64,000 nucleotides of DNA from positions 1,976,501 to 2,040,500 of the forward strand of contig NZ_JASERT010000001.1 of assembly GCF_030027245.1 (NCBI RefSeq). The letters are read 5' to 3'. The stretch is from Asticcacaulis sp. EMRT-3 (GTDB lineage Bacteria; Pseudomonadota; Alphaproteobacteria; Caulobacterales; Caulobacteraceae). This document shows, piece after piece, positions 1-8,530 of this stretch. The position numbers and the translations under genes are program-made. Under the pieces are notes generated by a model. The model was not told where the DNA came from. It worked only from the letters and a program-made list of their open reading frames with translations, and did no database searches. Position 1 is the stretch's first letter, and every line of letters begins with the position of its first letter.

Positions 1-1
1 G

Positions 2-1051
2 CGCCTGCCCGACATCGGCCTGATCGATATGAAGGCGCACCCGCCGGAGAAGAATCGCTGGCTCAGTGATCCGCTGGTGGCGGAGATTCAGGCCACTTTG
101 CAAAGAGGCGAACAGGTGATGCTGTTCCTCAACCGGCGTGGCTATGCCCCGCTGGTGCTGTGCAAGGCGTGCGGTGAGAAGATGACCTCGCCCAAGACCG
201 ATTCCTGGCTGGTTGAGCATCGCGGGTCTTCGGGTTCGAGTGGACGGCTGGTCTGTCACCTGACCGGCTTTTCGATGCGCAAACCCAAGGCCTGCCCGCA
301 TTGCGGCGCTGTTGATAGTTTGATGGGCGTCGGGCCGGGGGTGGAGCGGATTCTGGAGGAGGTGACCGAGCGTTTTCCTGAGGCGCGGGCCGAGATTTTC
401 TCGTCCGACACCACGCCCGATCCCGGTACTTCGGCCTCACTGATCCGCCGCATCGAAGACCACGAGATCGATATTGTCATCGCCACCCAGGCCGCCGCCA
501 AAGGGCATAACTTCCCTCATCTGACGCTGGTCGGCATTGTCGATGCCGATCTCGGCCTGAAGGGCGGCGATTTGCGCGCCGCCGAGCGCACCTTCCAGCT
601 TTTGCAGCAGGCGACGGGGCGGGCCGGGCGCAAGCTGAAGCCGGGGCGGGCCATTATCCAGACCTATGCGCCCGAACATCCGGTGATGCAGGCCCTGATG
701 CGACAGGATCGGGACGCTTTTTATGCTTACGAATCCATGTCGCGCGAGATGGCGAAATTCCCGCCCTTCGGACGGCTGGCCGCCTTGATACTTTCCGCGA
801 AAGATCAGGATCTGCTCAATAGGTTTTCGCGCGAACTGGCTTTGTTCATCCCCAATAGCGACGGCATCGAGGTCTATGGCCCCGCTGATGCGCCGCTTGC
901 TTTGGTGCGCGGCCAGTGGCGCAAGCGCTTTTTGGTGCGCGCCGACCGCAACCGCGATGTGCAGGCCTTCGTGACCCACTGGCTGGCGGCGATCAAGCGC
1001 CCCAATGCGGTGCGGCTGGTCGTTGACATCGACCCCTACAGCTTCCTGTGA
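2..1051 (+). CDS. priA: Primosomal protein N' (PriA helicase), C-terminal part
   Basis: This is the 3' part of the replication-restart helicase PriA; the reading frame is already open at base 2, so the start lies outside the window. PriA binds stalled forks and loads the primosome. Visible are the family block LFLNRRGYAPLVLC, a zinc-binding insert, the helicase motif region (IDIVIATQAAAKGHNFPHLTLVGIVDAD) and the QATGRAGR motif VI, followed by the usual C-terminal domain. The zinc insert is degenerate: the outer pairs CKAC (bases 161-172) and CPHC are kept, but three of the four cysteines of the second zinc site are Ser, Thr and Thr. Family identity is certain; the reduced zinc site is read directly from the sequence. 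Confidence 0.95.
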   Translation, partial: RLPDIGLIDMKAHPPEKNRWLSDPLVAEIQATLQRGEQVMLFLNRRGYAPLVLCKACGEKMTSPKTDSWLVEHRGSSGSSGRLVCHLTGFSMRKPKACPHCGAVDSLMGVGPGVERILEEVTERFPEARAEIFSSDTTPDPGTSASLIRRIEDHEIDIVIATQAAAKGHNFPHLTLVGIVDADLGLKGGDLRAAERTFQLLQQATGRAGRKLKPGRAIIQTYAPEHPVMQALMRQDRDAFYAYESMSREMAKFPPFGRLAALILSAKDQDLLNRFSRELALFIPNSDGIEVYGPADAPLALVRGQWRKRFLVRADRNRDVQAFVTHWLAAIKRPNAVRLVVDIDPYSFL

Positions 1052-1117
1052 TTGACTTAAGTCCTACTTCGCGCATATTTGATCATAAATAGTCAATTTA
1101 CATCAGGAGACGCGCCA

Positions 1118-1387
1118 ATGGCCGCATCGGATCAGGAACAGTTTGTCAGCATGGCCTCAAGCCATATAGATCTGGCCAACAGCCACCATAAAAGCGCCGA
1201 TCCCGAACTGGTGGCCGTGGCCTTCAACCATGCCGCCGCGCGCTATTCGGTGTTTGTCGTCTCGCAGGTGGAGGGCGACAATCTGGTGCCCGACCGCGAC
1301 ACCATTATCATGCGCCTGACTGACCAGTACCGCGACATGCTGAACCAGCATTATGACGAATATGCGCGCTTGGCCGGGGCCGGATAG
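1118..1387 (+). CDS. DUF3144 domain protein
   Basis: A small soluble acidic protein of 89 residues that matches the DUF3144 pattern I know (helical, with an alanine-rich AFNHAAARYSVFVVSQ segment). Function is unknown. The ATG at 1118 is chosen because an AGGAGA ribosome site lies 7 bases upstream; an in-frame upstream start at 1079 has none. It sits 66 bases after priA in the same direction and converges on the hexosaminidase gene, only 5 bases away. No signal peptide or membrane segment is visible. Confidence 0.7.
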   Translation: MAASDQEQFVSMASSHIDLANSHHKSADPELVAVAFNHAAARYSVFVVSQVEGDNLVPDRDTIIMRLTDQYRDMLNQHYDEYARLAGAG

Positions 1388-1392
1388 CCCGT

Positions 1393-3942
1393 TTACGGCA
1401 CGCTGACCGTCCGGCTATAGCGCTTGCCGTCCGGCGATACCGACCTGAGCGCCACCGGGCCGCTCACCGCCACCGCGCCACGGTAAGTCTGCCAAGGGCC
1501 ATTATTCACGCGATATTCGATAGCCAGATCACCATAGGCGATATTGGCCTCCAGCACACCGCCCGTAATACGCGCGCCCGGCGGCGGCAAGCGGTAGATG
1601 ATCCCGGCGCGGTCCAGTTCGGCCAGATGTGGCGTCAGCTTGGCGTTAAAGCTCTGCCAGTCGGCGTCGAGCGCGGCTTGCGACACCTGACCATCGCCAT
1701 AGCTGTAAGACGTGCCCGGTTTGTAATCAGGCTCCCAGTCCGCCCTGTGCCAGGCGCGTTCGGCCAGAGCCAGGGTACGCGGGAACAGCATGTAATCGGC
1801 AATGGCGTTGGAGCGCACGGTTTCGCTCCATAACTGGCCCTGCATACCGGCAATCTTGTGGCCATCGGTCAGCGGCGTGGTGTCGGCGATGGTGGCGGGC
1901 TGGTCGAGCCCGTTCTTCATCACCGAGGCATTGGCGGGCAGATTGGCCGGCAGGAAGCTGAACACCTTGTACAGCGAGGTGCCGCGCGACGCCCAGTCAT
2001 AGCCGCGCTCTTCGGGATCGGGCGCATAGGGCATGTCGAAATAGAGGACTTCCGGCGTTGACATCACCACGTCCCAGCCCTGATTGGCCTGGCGCTGCGC
2101 ATCGGCCACGCCGCCGGAAAACAGTCCGCCCCACGAATTGGACTGCACGCGCGCGGGCATTTGCGCCGGATCGACCGAGCCCATGCCGTCGCTCCACCCC
2201 GCCGGTTCTATGCCCTTTGAAGCCAGAATCTGCGACACCTTGACGATGAAGCGATTGCCCAATTGCTTGAGATCGACGCCTTCCTCCTGCATCAGCGTCT
2301 GACAGGCGGGCGAATCCTTCCAGGCACCGGCGGTTTCATCGGTGCCGATATGATAGATGCGCAAAGGCGCGCCCGCCTCTTCGTACATGGCCTTGATGGC
2401 GTCGATCACATGGTCGATGAAGTGATAGGTCGAGGGCAGGCAGATATTGAGCGTATTGTCGTCATAGTGTTGCACGCTGTCATAGACGGTGGTGTCGGCC
2501 GGATCGATCAGGCGGTATTCGGCGGCGGCCTCAGGCTGACCGGCGGCGATCAGGCGGCGGTAACGCGCCTCCATCGCACGGATAGCGGCGCGCGAATGAC
2601 CCGGCATGTCGAACGACGGGATCACCTCGATATGACGCGCTTTGGCGTAGCGGAGGATGTCGATATAGTCAGCGCGCGTCAGATAGCCATTGACGCCGCC
2701 ATCGCTATTGGGCTTTCCAGTTGGCCCTGCGCCCAGTTCCGGCAGCAGGCAATGGTTCTCAGCCATGTCGTTACAACGCTGGCCGCCAATATCGGTCAGT
2801 TCGGGCAGGCCGGGAATGACCAGCCGCCAGCCCTCATCGTCACCGAGATGCAGATGCAGTTTGTTCAGCTTGTCGCGGCCCATTTCGTCGATGATTTTCA
2901 GAATCTGCGCCTTGCTCTCGAAATTACGCGCCAGATCGAGATGCAGGCCGCGAAAGCCAAAGCGTGGCGCATCCGTTATATCGAGCGGACGCAGGCGATC
3001 ATGCTCATAGGCGGCCTGCTCACCCAGCGATTCCAGTGCGTAAAAAGCCCCGGCGGAATCCGCAGCGGTAATGGCGATGCGGCCGTTTTGCGCCAGCATA
3101 TGATAGGATTCGGGCGCGCCCTCACCCGTCACGCTAATGCTGACCGGCAGGCCTTTGGCGCTTTCACGGAAGGGCAGATCGGCCAGGGCGGCGGCAATAT
3201 CGGCGCGCTCCAGCCCCTTCAGGTTCAGATGGATGCCGCGGCGCAGATCAAGCCGCGCGCCGGGCAGGTGCTTCGCCGCTAATGGCGTCGGCAGGATGAT
3301 GACATCGGGCGCAGACGCGGCGGCTTCATGGGCGACATTTTCGGCGAAGGCGCGCTGCGGCGTCAGCCAGCGGGTTTCGTCGCCCGCTATAGCGGTTTCC
3401 AGCCTGGCCGCGTCGGTCATGGGGGCGACGAAGGGCAGGTTTTCCATATCGGTGGCCGGATCATAGACCGGCTTCGTGGCGGCGATGATGCGCGCCTTCA
3501 GGCCATCGGCGGCGATATAGGCATTGGGCATGGCGTGAAAACGCGAATAGAAATGCCCCTCGGCCATCAGTTTCAGCGCATAGGTCTGGCCCGGTTGCAG
3601 CACCGCATCCGGCTTCGGCGTCAGGCGGTACAGATCGCCATTGATGTGGGTGAGGTCAAACGGGCCGGTATCGGTGCCCGCCGCGTGGATGGCATTGACC
3701 ATGCCGAAATAAAGCGACCAGCCGGATGGCGGCAAGGTGGCAGGCAGGGTCAGGTCGATCTCACTGGCGAATTCCGCCGGGCCTGCATGATTATCGAGAA
3801 TCGTATAGCGATAGCCGAGATGATCAGCAAAGGCATCGAGCGCGGCCTGACCTTGCGCCGGGGCCGCGACGGACGAAGAGGCGGGCATGAGGATCAGCAG
3901 AGCCAGACCGGCCAGCTTCGTTGCATTGCCTATGGTGATCAT
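1393..3942 (-). CDS. Secreted beta-N-acetylhexosaminidase, GH20
   Basis: An 849-residue exported glycoside hydrolase of family 20, expected to release terminal GlcNAc/GalNAc from chitin oligomers or glycans in the periplasm or outside. Domains in order: signal peptide (about residues 1-26), N-terminal carbohydrate-binding CHB_HEX-type domain, a GH20b-type alpha/beta domain, the TIM barrel starting at about residue 328 (FGFRGLHLDLARNF), and a C-terminal beta domain. The catalytic pair Asp535-Glu536 is in HIGTDETAG. A GGGAGG site lies 6 bases before the ATG. It is divergent from a GntR regulator across 344 bases, which suggests that regulator controls it in response to an amino sugar; that is inference. 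Confidence 0.92.
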   Translation of the reverse strand: MITIGNATKLAGLALLILMPASSSVAAPAQGQAALDAFADHLGYRYTILDNHAGPAEFASEIDLTLPATLPPSGWSLYFGMVNAIHAAGTDTGPFDLTHINGDLYRLTPKPDAVLQPGQTYALKLMAEGHFYSRFHAMPNAYIAADGLKARIIAATKPVYDPATDMENLPFVAPMTDAARLETAIAGDETRWLTPQRAFAENVAHEAAASAPDVIILPTPLAAKHLPGARLDLRRGIHLNLKGLERADIAAALADLPFRESAKGLPVSISVTGEGAPESYHMLAQNGRIAITAADSAGAFYALESLGEQAAYEHDRLRPLDITDAPRFGFRGLHLDLARNFESKAQILKIIDEMGRDKLNKLHLHLGDDEGWRLVIPGLPELTDIGGQRCNDMAENHCLLPELGAGPTGKPNSDGGVNGYLTRADYIDILRYAKARHIEVIPSFDMPGHSRAAIRAMEARYRRLIAAGQPEAAAEYRLIDPADTTVYDSVQHYDDNTLNICLPSTYHFIDHVIDAIKAMYEEAGAPLRIYHIGTDETAGAWKDSPACQTLMQEEGVDLKQLGNRFIVKVSQILASKGIEPAGWSDGMGSVDPAQMPARVQSNSWGGLFSGGVADAQRQANQGWDVVMSTPEVLYFDMPYAPDPEERGYDWASRGTSLYKVFSFLPANLPANASVMKNGLDQPATIADTTPLTDGHKIAGMQGQLWSETVRSNAIADYMLFPRTLALAERAWHRADWEPDYKPGTSYSYGDGQVSQAALDADWQSFNAKLTPHLAELDRAGIIYRLPPPGARITGGVLEANIAYGDLAIEYRVNNGPWQTYRGAVAVSGPVALRSVSPDGKRYSRTVSVP

Positions 3943-4286
3943 GCGGCCCTCCCGGCTTTATCGTCATGGCAAGGTGGCGCAGGGCCGATGACTTGTCAAT
4001 CGCCGCGATAATACCTCTATGGAATAAATTTATATCCTATGTAATACCAATTGGCGTCACACATCGACCATACCCGACTCCATGCGATGGCTTTTCCGCG
4101 CAATTCGCTTGAAAAGTAAGCCGTCTGTTGGCCCGAAGCCTCGAATAACCGCACTCGCCAAACTTGACGCGACCATACCAATGCCCTAGGGTCAAGCCGG
4201 GTGGAAAGCTGTGCGATCCCCCGCTCAACGGATGCCGCCGTCAGAATTCGAGCATTCGCCCTAAAAGCGTTCGCAGGAGAGCGAAG
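3943..4286. promoter_or_regulatory. Divergent intergenic region with candidate GntR operators
   Basis: This 344-base gap separates the divergent GH20 and GntR genes and must hold both promoters. The 8-mer ATACCAAT occurs at 4044-4051 and 4175-4182, and the 10-mer CGACCATACC at 4065-4074 and 4170-4179; the right-hand copies overlap as one CGACCATACCAAT site. HutC-type GntR proteins often bind TGGT-containing inverted sites, and ATACCA read on the minus strand is TGGTAT. Operator function is inference. A short AT-rich stretch at 4017-4046 could hold the GH20 promoter. Confidence 0.4.
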
Positions 4287-5024
4287 ATGTCATTTGTCGA
4301 TACGGTCGGCGCCCTTGTGGCCGACGATCCGGCACCGCTGTACATGCAGTTGCAGAAGATCCTGCGCGACGCCATTATAAGCCGCCTCATCAATCCCGAA
4401 GCCGCCATTCCGGCTGAGCGCGATCTGGCCGAAGAGTTCGGCGTGTCGCGCCTGACCGTGCGCAAGGCCGTGGACGGACTGGTCAGCGAGGGCCTGATCA
4501 CACGGCGCAGGGGAGCAGGCACCTTCGTGGCGGCGCGCATCGAAAAGAGCTTTTCCAAGCTGTCATCTTTTTCCGAAGATATGATTTCGCGCGGGCGCAA
4601 ACCCCATTCGGAATGGCTGGCGCGCTCGGCAGGGGCTGTGACGCCGGAAGAATCGCTGTCGCTCGGCCTGTCGCCCGGCAGCCTCGTCTATCGCTTTCAG
4701 CGCCTGCGCTATGCCGACGGCCTGACGATGGCGCTCGAATATTCGACCATCCCGGCCTATTGCCTGCCCTCCATCGAAAGCGTGGGTGAGTCACTTTACG
4801 GCGCGCTGGAAGCCGCTGGCCATCGCCCGGTGCGCGCCCTGCAACGCCTGCGCGCCATCGCTTTCAGCCATGATCAGGCGCATAGTCTGGGCATCAAACC
4901 GGGCGATCCGGGCCTGTTTATCGAGCGGCGCGGCTTTCTGGCCGATGGCCGGGCGGCGGAATTCACCCATTCGTGGTATCGCGGTGATGCCTATGATGTG
5001 GTGGCCGAACTGAACCGCGCCTGA
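4287..5024 (+). CDS. GntR-family regulator with UTRA domain (NagR/NagQ-like)
   Basis: A 245-residue HutC-subfamily GntR regulator. Residues about 15-80 form the winged helix (AERDLAEEFGVSRLTVRKAVDGLVSEGLITRRRGAGTFV) and the rest is a UTRA effector-binding domain (SSFSEDM, LGLSPGSLVYRFQRLRYADG, and the terminal ESHTWYRGDAYD-like block). The ATG at 4287 follows an AGGAGA site; a longer in-frame start at 4164 lacks one. Its divergent neighbour is a GH20 hexosaminidase, so an N-acetylglucosamine-type effector is likely by analogy with NagR/NagQ, but the effector is not provable here. Confidence 0.85.
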   Translation: MSFVDTVGALVADDPAPLYMQLQKILRDAIISRLINPEAAIPAERDLAEEFGVSRLTVRKAVDGLVSEGLITRRRGAGTFVAARIEKSFSKLSSFSEDMISRGRKPHSEWLARSAGAVTPEESLSLGLSPGSLVYRFQRLRYADGLTMALEYSTIPAYCLPSIESVGESLYGALEAAGHRPVRALQRLRAIAFSHDQAHSLGIKPGDPGLFIERRGFLADGRAAEFTHSWYRGDAYDVVAELNRA

Positions 5025-5128
5025 TCAGAGCCACGCTGGGTTTTTATATACCGCCCCGCCCTTGCCCATATCGCCCTTACCGGCGCGCCCCTATTCTGCC
5101 TCTTATCATCATAAGAGGAAACACGCCC

Positions 5129-5284
5129 ATGCTCGGCACCATTCTGCTCGTTGTTCTTATACTGTTGCTGCTTGGCGCCCTGCCGACCTGGCCACACAGC
5201 CGTAGCTGGGGCTATGCACCGAGCGGCGGCCTGGGTCTGGTGGTCGTCGTCGTCATCATTCTGGTCTTGCTGGGCCGGATTTAG
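5129..5284 (+). CDS. DUF3309 family small membrane protein
   Basis: A 51-residue protein with two hydrophobic segments (residues about 2-18 and 35-49) separated by a short polar loop with the PTWPHSRSWGYAPSGG motif typical of the DUF3309 family. The start at 5129 follows an AAGAGGAA ribosome site 9 bases upstream. Function is unknown. A strong intrinsic terminator begins 16 bases after the stop codon. Confidence 0.8.
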   Translation: MLGTILLVVLILLLLGALPTWPHSRSWGYAPSGGLGLVVVVVIILVLLGRI

Positions 5285-5300
5285 ACATCGGGAAAATCGC

Positions 5301-5328
5301 GGGGGCGCGCCTGAGCGCCCCCTTTTTT
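5301..5328 (+). terminator. Intrinsic terminator
   Basis: Perfect 8-bp stem GGGGGCGC/GCGCCCCC (5301-5308 and 5315-5322) with a 6-base loop and a run of six T. It closes the DUF3309 transcript and lies just beyond the end of the convergent ahpF gene. Confidence 0.9.
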
Positions 5329-5336
5329 CATGTCCG

Positions 5337-6926
5337 TCAGGCGGCTAAGGTATCCGCCGGAGCGGTTGAGCGGATCAGGTAATCGAAGGCCGACAAAGCC
5401 GCTTTCGAGCCTTCGCCCATCGCGATGACGATCTGCTTATAGGGCACAGTAGTGGCGTCGCCCGCCGCGAAAATACCCGGCACGGACGTTTCGCCGCGCG
5501 CATCAACCTCGATCTCGCCGTGCTTCGACAAGGCAACCGCCCCGCCTTTCAGCCATTCGGTATTGGGCACCAGACCGATCTGGACGAAGATGCCTTCCAG
5601 TTCGATGTCGTGCAGCGTGTCATGCAGACGGTTTTTATAGGTCAGGCGCGTCACCTTATCGCCATCGCCCTGCACTTCGGTCGTCTGGGCTTCGGTCAGC
5701 ACGGTCACGTTCGGCAGGCTATAGAGCTTGCGTTGCAAAACCGCGTCGGCGCGCAGTTCCGGAGCAAATTCCAGCAGGGTGACGTGAGACACGATACCGG
5801 CCAGATCAATGGCCGCCTCGACGCCGGAATTGCCGCCGCCCACCACCGCTACGCGCTTGCCCTTATACAGAGGGCCATCGCAGTGCGGACAATAGGCCAC
5901 GCCCTTATTGCGGTATTCGGCCTCACCCGGCACACCCATCTGACGCCAGCGCGCCCCGGTGGACAGGATGACGGTACGCGCCTTGACCGATGCGCCGTTT
6001 TCCAGCTTCACCTCGGCCAGGCCGCCCGGAACCGCCGCCGGGATCAGGGCCGTGGCCCGTTGCAGGTTCATGACATCGACCTCATAGTCGCGCACATGCT
6101 GCTCCAGCGCCGTGACCAGCTTGGGGCCTTCGGTGTGCGACACCGAGATGAAGTTTTCGATCGCCATCGTATCGAGCACCTGCCCGCCAAAACGTTCGGT
6201 CAGCACGCCCGTGCGGATGCCTTTGCGCGCCGCATAGATGGCCGCCGCCGCGCCGGCAGGGCCGCCGCCGACGATCAGCACATCGAAGTCCGACTTGGCG
6301 CTGATCTTCTCGGCCTCACGCTTTTGCGCGCCGGTGTCGATCTTCGCCAAAATTTCTTCCAGCCCCATGCGGCCCTGCGCAAAGGGCTGGCCATTGAGGA
6401 GGACGGTCGGCACGGCCATGACCTTGCGGTCTTCGACCTCCTGCTGAAACAGGGCGCCGTCGATAGCCACATGGCTGATCTTCGGATTGAGCACGCTCAT
6501 CAGGTTCAGCGCCTGCACCACATCGGGGCAGTTCTGGCACGACAGCGAGAAATAGGTCTCAAAGCGCAGCTCGCCCTCGATCTCCAGCGTCTTGACCTGT
6601 TCGATCACATCGGCTTCAACGCGCGGCGGATGGCCGCCCACCTGAAGCAGGGCCAGCACCAGCGAGGTGAATTCGTGGCCCATCGGCAGGCCGGCAAAGG
6701 TGATGGACGCATCCGTACCGGGGCGGGTAATGTCAAACGACGGCACGCGCGCGCCACCTTGCGACACATTGAGGCTGACCTTATCGGAGGCCGCGACAAT
6801 GTCTTCGAGCAGGTCGAGCAGTTCGCGCGATTTCGCCCCCTGATCGACATGGGCGATCAGTTCGATGGGCACGCGCAGGTTCTCAAGATAGGCTTTCAGT
6901 TGGGCCTTCATGCCGGAGTCAAGCAT
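5337..6926 (-). CDS. ahpF: Alkyl hydroperoxide reductase subunit F
   Basis: A 529-residue FAD/NADH disulfide reductase that keeps AhpC reduced. The N-terminal domain holds two thioredoxin-like folds with the redox pair Cys130-Cys133 (CQNC, matching E. coli 129/132), followed by an FAD domain ([22 protein letters not shown]), the active CPHC disulfide in AYCPHCDGP, and an NADH-binding GGGNSG motif. Length is normal for the family. A GGAG site precedes the ATG. It lies downstream of ahpC in the same direction, separated by 162 bases that contain a hairpin terminator, so its level is probably lower than that of ahpC. Confidence 0.97.
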   Translation of the reverse strand: MLDSGMKAQLKAYLENLRVPIELIAHVDQGAKSRELLDLLEDIVAASDKVSLNVSQGGARVPSFDITRPGTDASITFAGLPMGHEFTSLVLALLQVGGHPPRVEADVIEQVKTLEIEGELRFETYFSLSCQNCPDVVQALNLMSVLNPKISHVAIDGALFQQEVEDRKVMAVPTVLLNGQPFAQGRMGLEEILAKIDTGAQKREAEKISAKSDFDVLIVGGGPAGAAAAIYAARKGIRTGVLTERFGGQVLDTMAIENFISVSHTEGPKLVTALEQHVRDYEVDVMNLQRATALIPAAVPGGLAEVKLENGASVKARTVILSTGARWRQMGVPGEAEYRNKGVAYCPHCDGPLYKGKRVAVVGGGNSGVEAAIDLAGIVSHVTLLEFAPELRADAVLQRKLYSLPNVTVLTEAQTTEVQGDGDKVTRLTYKNRLHDTLHDIELEGIFVQIGLVPNTEWLKGGAVALSKHGEIEVDARGETSVPGIFAAGDATTVPYKQIVIAMGEGSKAALSAFDYLIRSTAPADTLAA

Positions 6927-7000
6927 GTTCGTACTCCTTCAAATTTAAGGAAATCATTGTCCATATTCAGGCTCCGCGAAGCCCGGATAAGGAGAATGTG

Positions 7001-7036
7001 AAAAGCGCCCGAAGGGCCGCCCCAAGGGGCGCTTTT
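7001..7036 (-). terminator. Intercistronic hairpin between ahpC and ahpF
   Basis: Inverted repeat AAAAGCGCCC (7001-7010) and GGGCGCTTTT (7027-7036) with a 16-base loop. Read on the minus strand it ends in TTTT, so it can terminate or attenuate ahpC transcripts before ahpF. The T run is short, so read-through is expected. Confidence 0.75.
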
Positions 7037-7088
7037 CTCACCGTCAAAGGGGGTTCGTGGGGGAAAGATCGTTTCCCCCACGCCTTAA

Positions 7089-7652
7089 TTAGATCTTGCC
7101 GACCAGATCAAGCGAAGGCGCCAAAGTCTTTTCGCCTTCTTCCCACTTGGCCGGGCACACTTCGCCGGGGTGCGAGGCCACATATTGCGCAGCCTTGACC
7201 TTACGCAGCAGTTCGGCGGCGTTGCGGCCAATGCCCTCGGCGGTGATTTCCATGAACTGGATCACGCCGTCGGGATCGACGAGGAAGGTGCCACGGTCGG
7301 CCAGACCGATACCTTCGCGCATGACCTCGAAATTGTTGGTCACGACGCCGGACGGATCGCCGAGCATGGCATAGTTGATCTTGCCGATGGCGGGCGAGGA
7401 ATCGTGCCAGGCCTTGTGCGAGAAATGGGTGTCGGTCGAGACGGAGTAGATTTCGACGCCCATCTTCTGGAAGGTGTCATAGTGATCGGCAAGGTCTTCC
7501 AGCTCGGTGGGGCAGACAAAGGTGAAATCGGCCGGATAGAAGAAGAAGATCGACCACTTGCCCTTCAGATCGGCTTCGCTGACATCGAAAAACTTGCCCT
7601 TTTGATAAGCGGTGGCCTTGAACGGTTTGATGGTGGTATTGATGAGGGCCAT
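7089..7652 (-). CDS. ahpC: Peroxiredoxin AhpC
   Basis: Typical 2-Cys peroxiredoxin of 187 residues that reduces hydrogen peroxide and organic hydroperoxides. The peroxidatic Cys47 is in FTFVCPTE and the resolving cysteine in VCPAKW near the C terminus. The second of two nearby ATGs (7652) is chosen because the AAGGAA ribosome site would overlap the first (7658), and it gives the usual 187-residue length. Upstream, in the same direction, is an AhpD-like gene; downstream is ahpF. The divergent oxyR nearby makes OxyR control likely (inference). Confidence 0.97.
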   Translation of the reverse strand: MALINTTIKPFKATAYQKGKFFDVSEADLKGKWSIFFFYPADFTFVCPTELEDLADHYDTFQKMGVEIYSVSTDTHFSHKAWHDSSPAIGKINYAMLGDPSGVVTNNFEVMREGIGLADRGTFLVDPDGVIQFMEITAEGIGRNAAELLRKVKAAQYVASHPGEVCPAKWEEGEKTLAPSLDLVGKI

Positions 7653-7731
7653 AGACATTTCCTTATGGGATCGGGGTGGGTGGGGTGGTTGACAGATGGG
7701 AAACTAGAGTCGCTTGCGCAACAAGTAAAAT

Positions 7732-8337
7732 CTATTTTATTTTATTTGTCGATAAAATATTTTTATTCTGAGTGGCCGAAATCGACTTGGTTGCTGGAAT
7801 AGACAGGGGCGCCAGGCTGGCCTCGGCGCGCAAAACGGCCGATATGGCATTGACCACCGAGGCAATGCGCAGAGCAGTCTGAATCTGGATGAGACTGACC
7901 TCATGTTCACGCAGCACCTTTTCGTGGCTGTCAAGGCACAGGCCGCAGCCATTGACCGCTGACACGGCCAGCGACCACAGTTCGAAATCGATCTTGCTGA
8001 CGCCGGGATTGCGCAGGATATTCATGCGCAGCTTCGATGGCAGGCCTTCATAGGCCTTGTTGTGCAGCAGATGCAGCGAACGGTAATAGACATTGTTCAT
8101 GCCCATGATCGCCGCCGCCGCCCGCGCCGCGATCACCGCTTCGGGTGACAAGAGCGTGGCCGCCTGGGCTTCGAGATGATGCACGACGGGCATAACCCCG
8201 ATGGCATGGGCCGTGGCTAAAAATGTGCCCCATTTCTGCTGATCGTCGAGCGTCGTCTCAGCGGCCAGAACGGTCAGATTCTGGGCCAGATCGGCGGCAT
8301 AGGGCGGGATCAGAGCGCACAGGGTATCGAGCGACAT
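7732..8337 (-). CDS. AhpD-like alkylhydroperoxidase
   Basis: A 201-residue all-helical protein of the carboxymuconolactone decarboxylase/AhpD superfamily. The redox motif CGLCLDSHEK has the CxxC and the downstream histidine (CxxCxxxH) that form the active site in AhpD, where it acts as a disulfide partner of AhpC. The C-terminal 30 residues are polar and AT-rich in sequence, unlike the rest. It is the first gene of an ahpD-ahpC-ahpF set and is divergent from oxyR. A possible AAGGAT ribosome site lies 12 bases before the ATG. Family is certain; use of AhpC as partner is inferred from context. Confidence 0.85.
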   Translation of the reverse strand: MSLDTLCALIPPYAADLAQNLTVLAAETTLDDQQKWGTFLATAHAIGVMPVVHHLEAQAATLLSPEAVIAARAAAAIMGMNNVYYRSLHLLHNKAYEGLPSKLRMNILRNPGVSKIDFELWSLAVSAVNGCGLCLDSHEKVLREHEVSLIQIQTALRIASVVNAISAVLRAEASLAPLSIPATKSISATQNKNILSTNKIK

Positions 8338-8530
8338 TGTGTCAGATCATCCTTGGGCATAGGGAAAAGGCCGATTTTACACGCGGCCAGTCAGACTGTT
8401 TAAGTGTGGCACGTCTAAAAATCCAATTAAATGTTTTTGGCATTTTTATAAATTTGTCTTATCTTAATACGGGCCGAAGAGATCGGCCATATTTATAGTT
8501 GCTTGCCACTTTTTGGGAAACCGCTTTTCC
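8338..8530. promoter_or_regulatory. Divergent ahpD/oxyR promoter region
   Basis: A 193-base AT-rich divergent spacer between the ahpD-like gene and oxyR. A hairpin GGCCGA/TCGGCC (8472-8477, 8483-8488) lies about 45 bases before the oxyR ATG and would be in its leader. LysR regulators normally bind their own divergent promoter, so OxyR autoregulation and activation of the ahp genes is expected. I could not pick out a full four-part OxyR site with confidence. Confidence 0.5.

Noticed and set aside
2263..3282. 339-codon open frame opposite the hexosaminidase
   Set aside because: Covered by the GH20 catalytic region; no family similarity.
5520..7001. Long open frame on the plus strand opposite ahpF (493 codons)
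   Set aside because: It is antisense to a certain gene, rich in His/Arg/Gln in the way typical of high-GC antisense frames, and lacks any domain.
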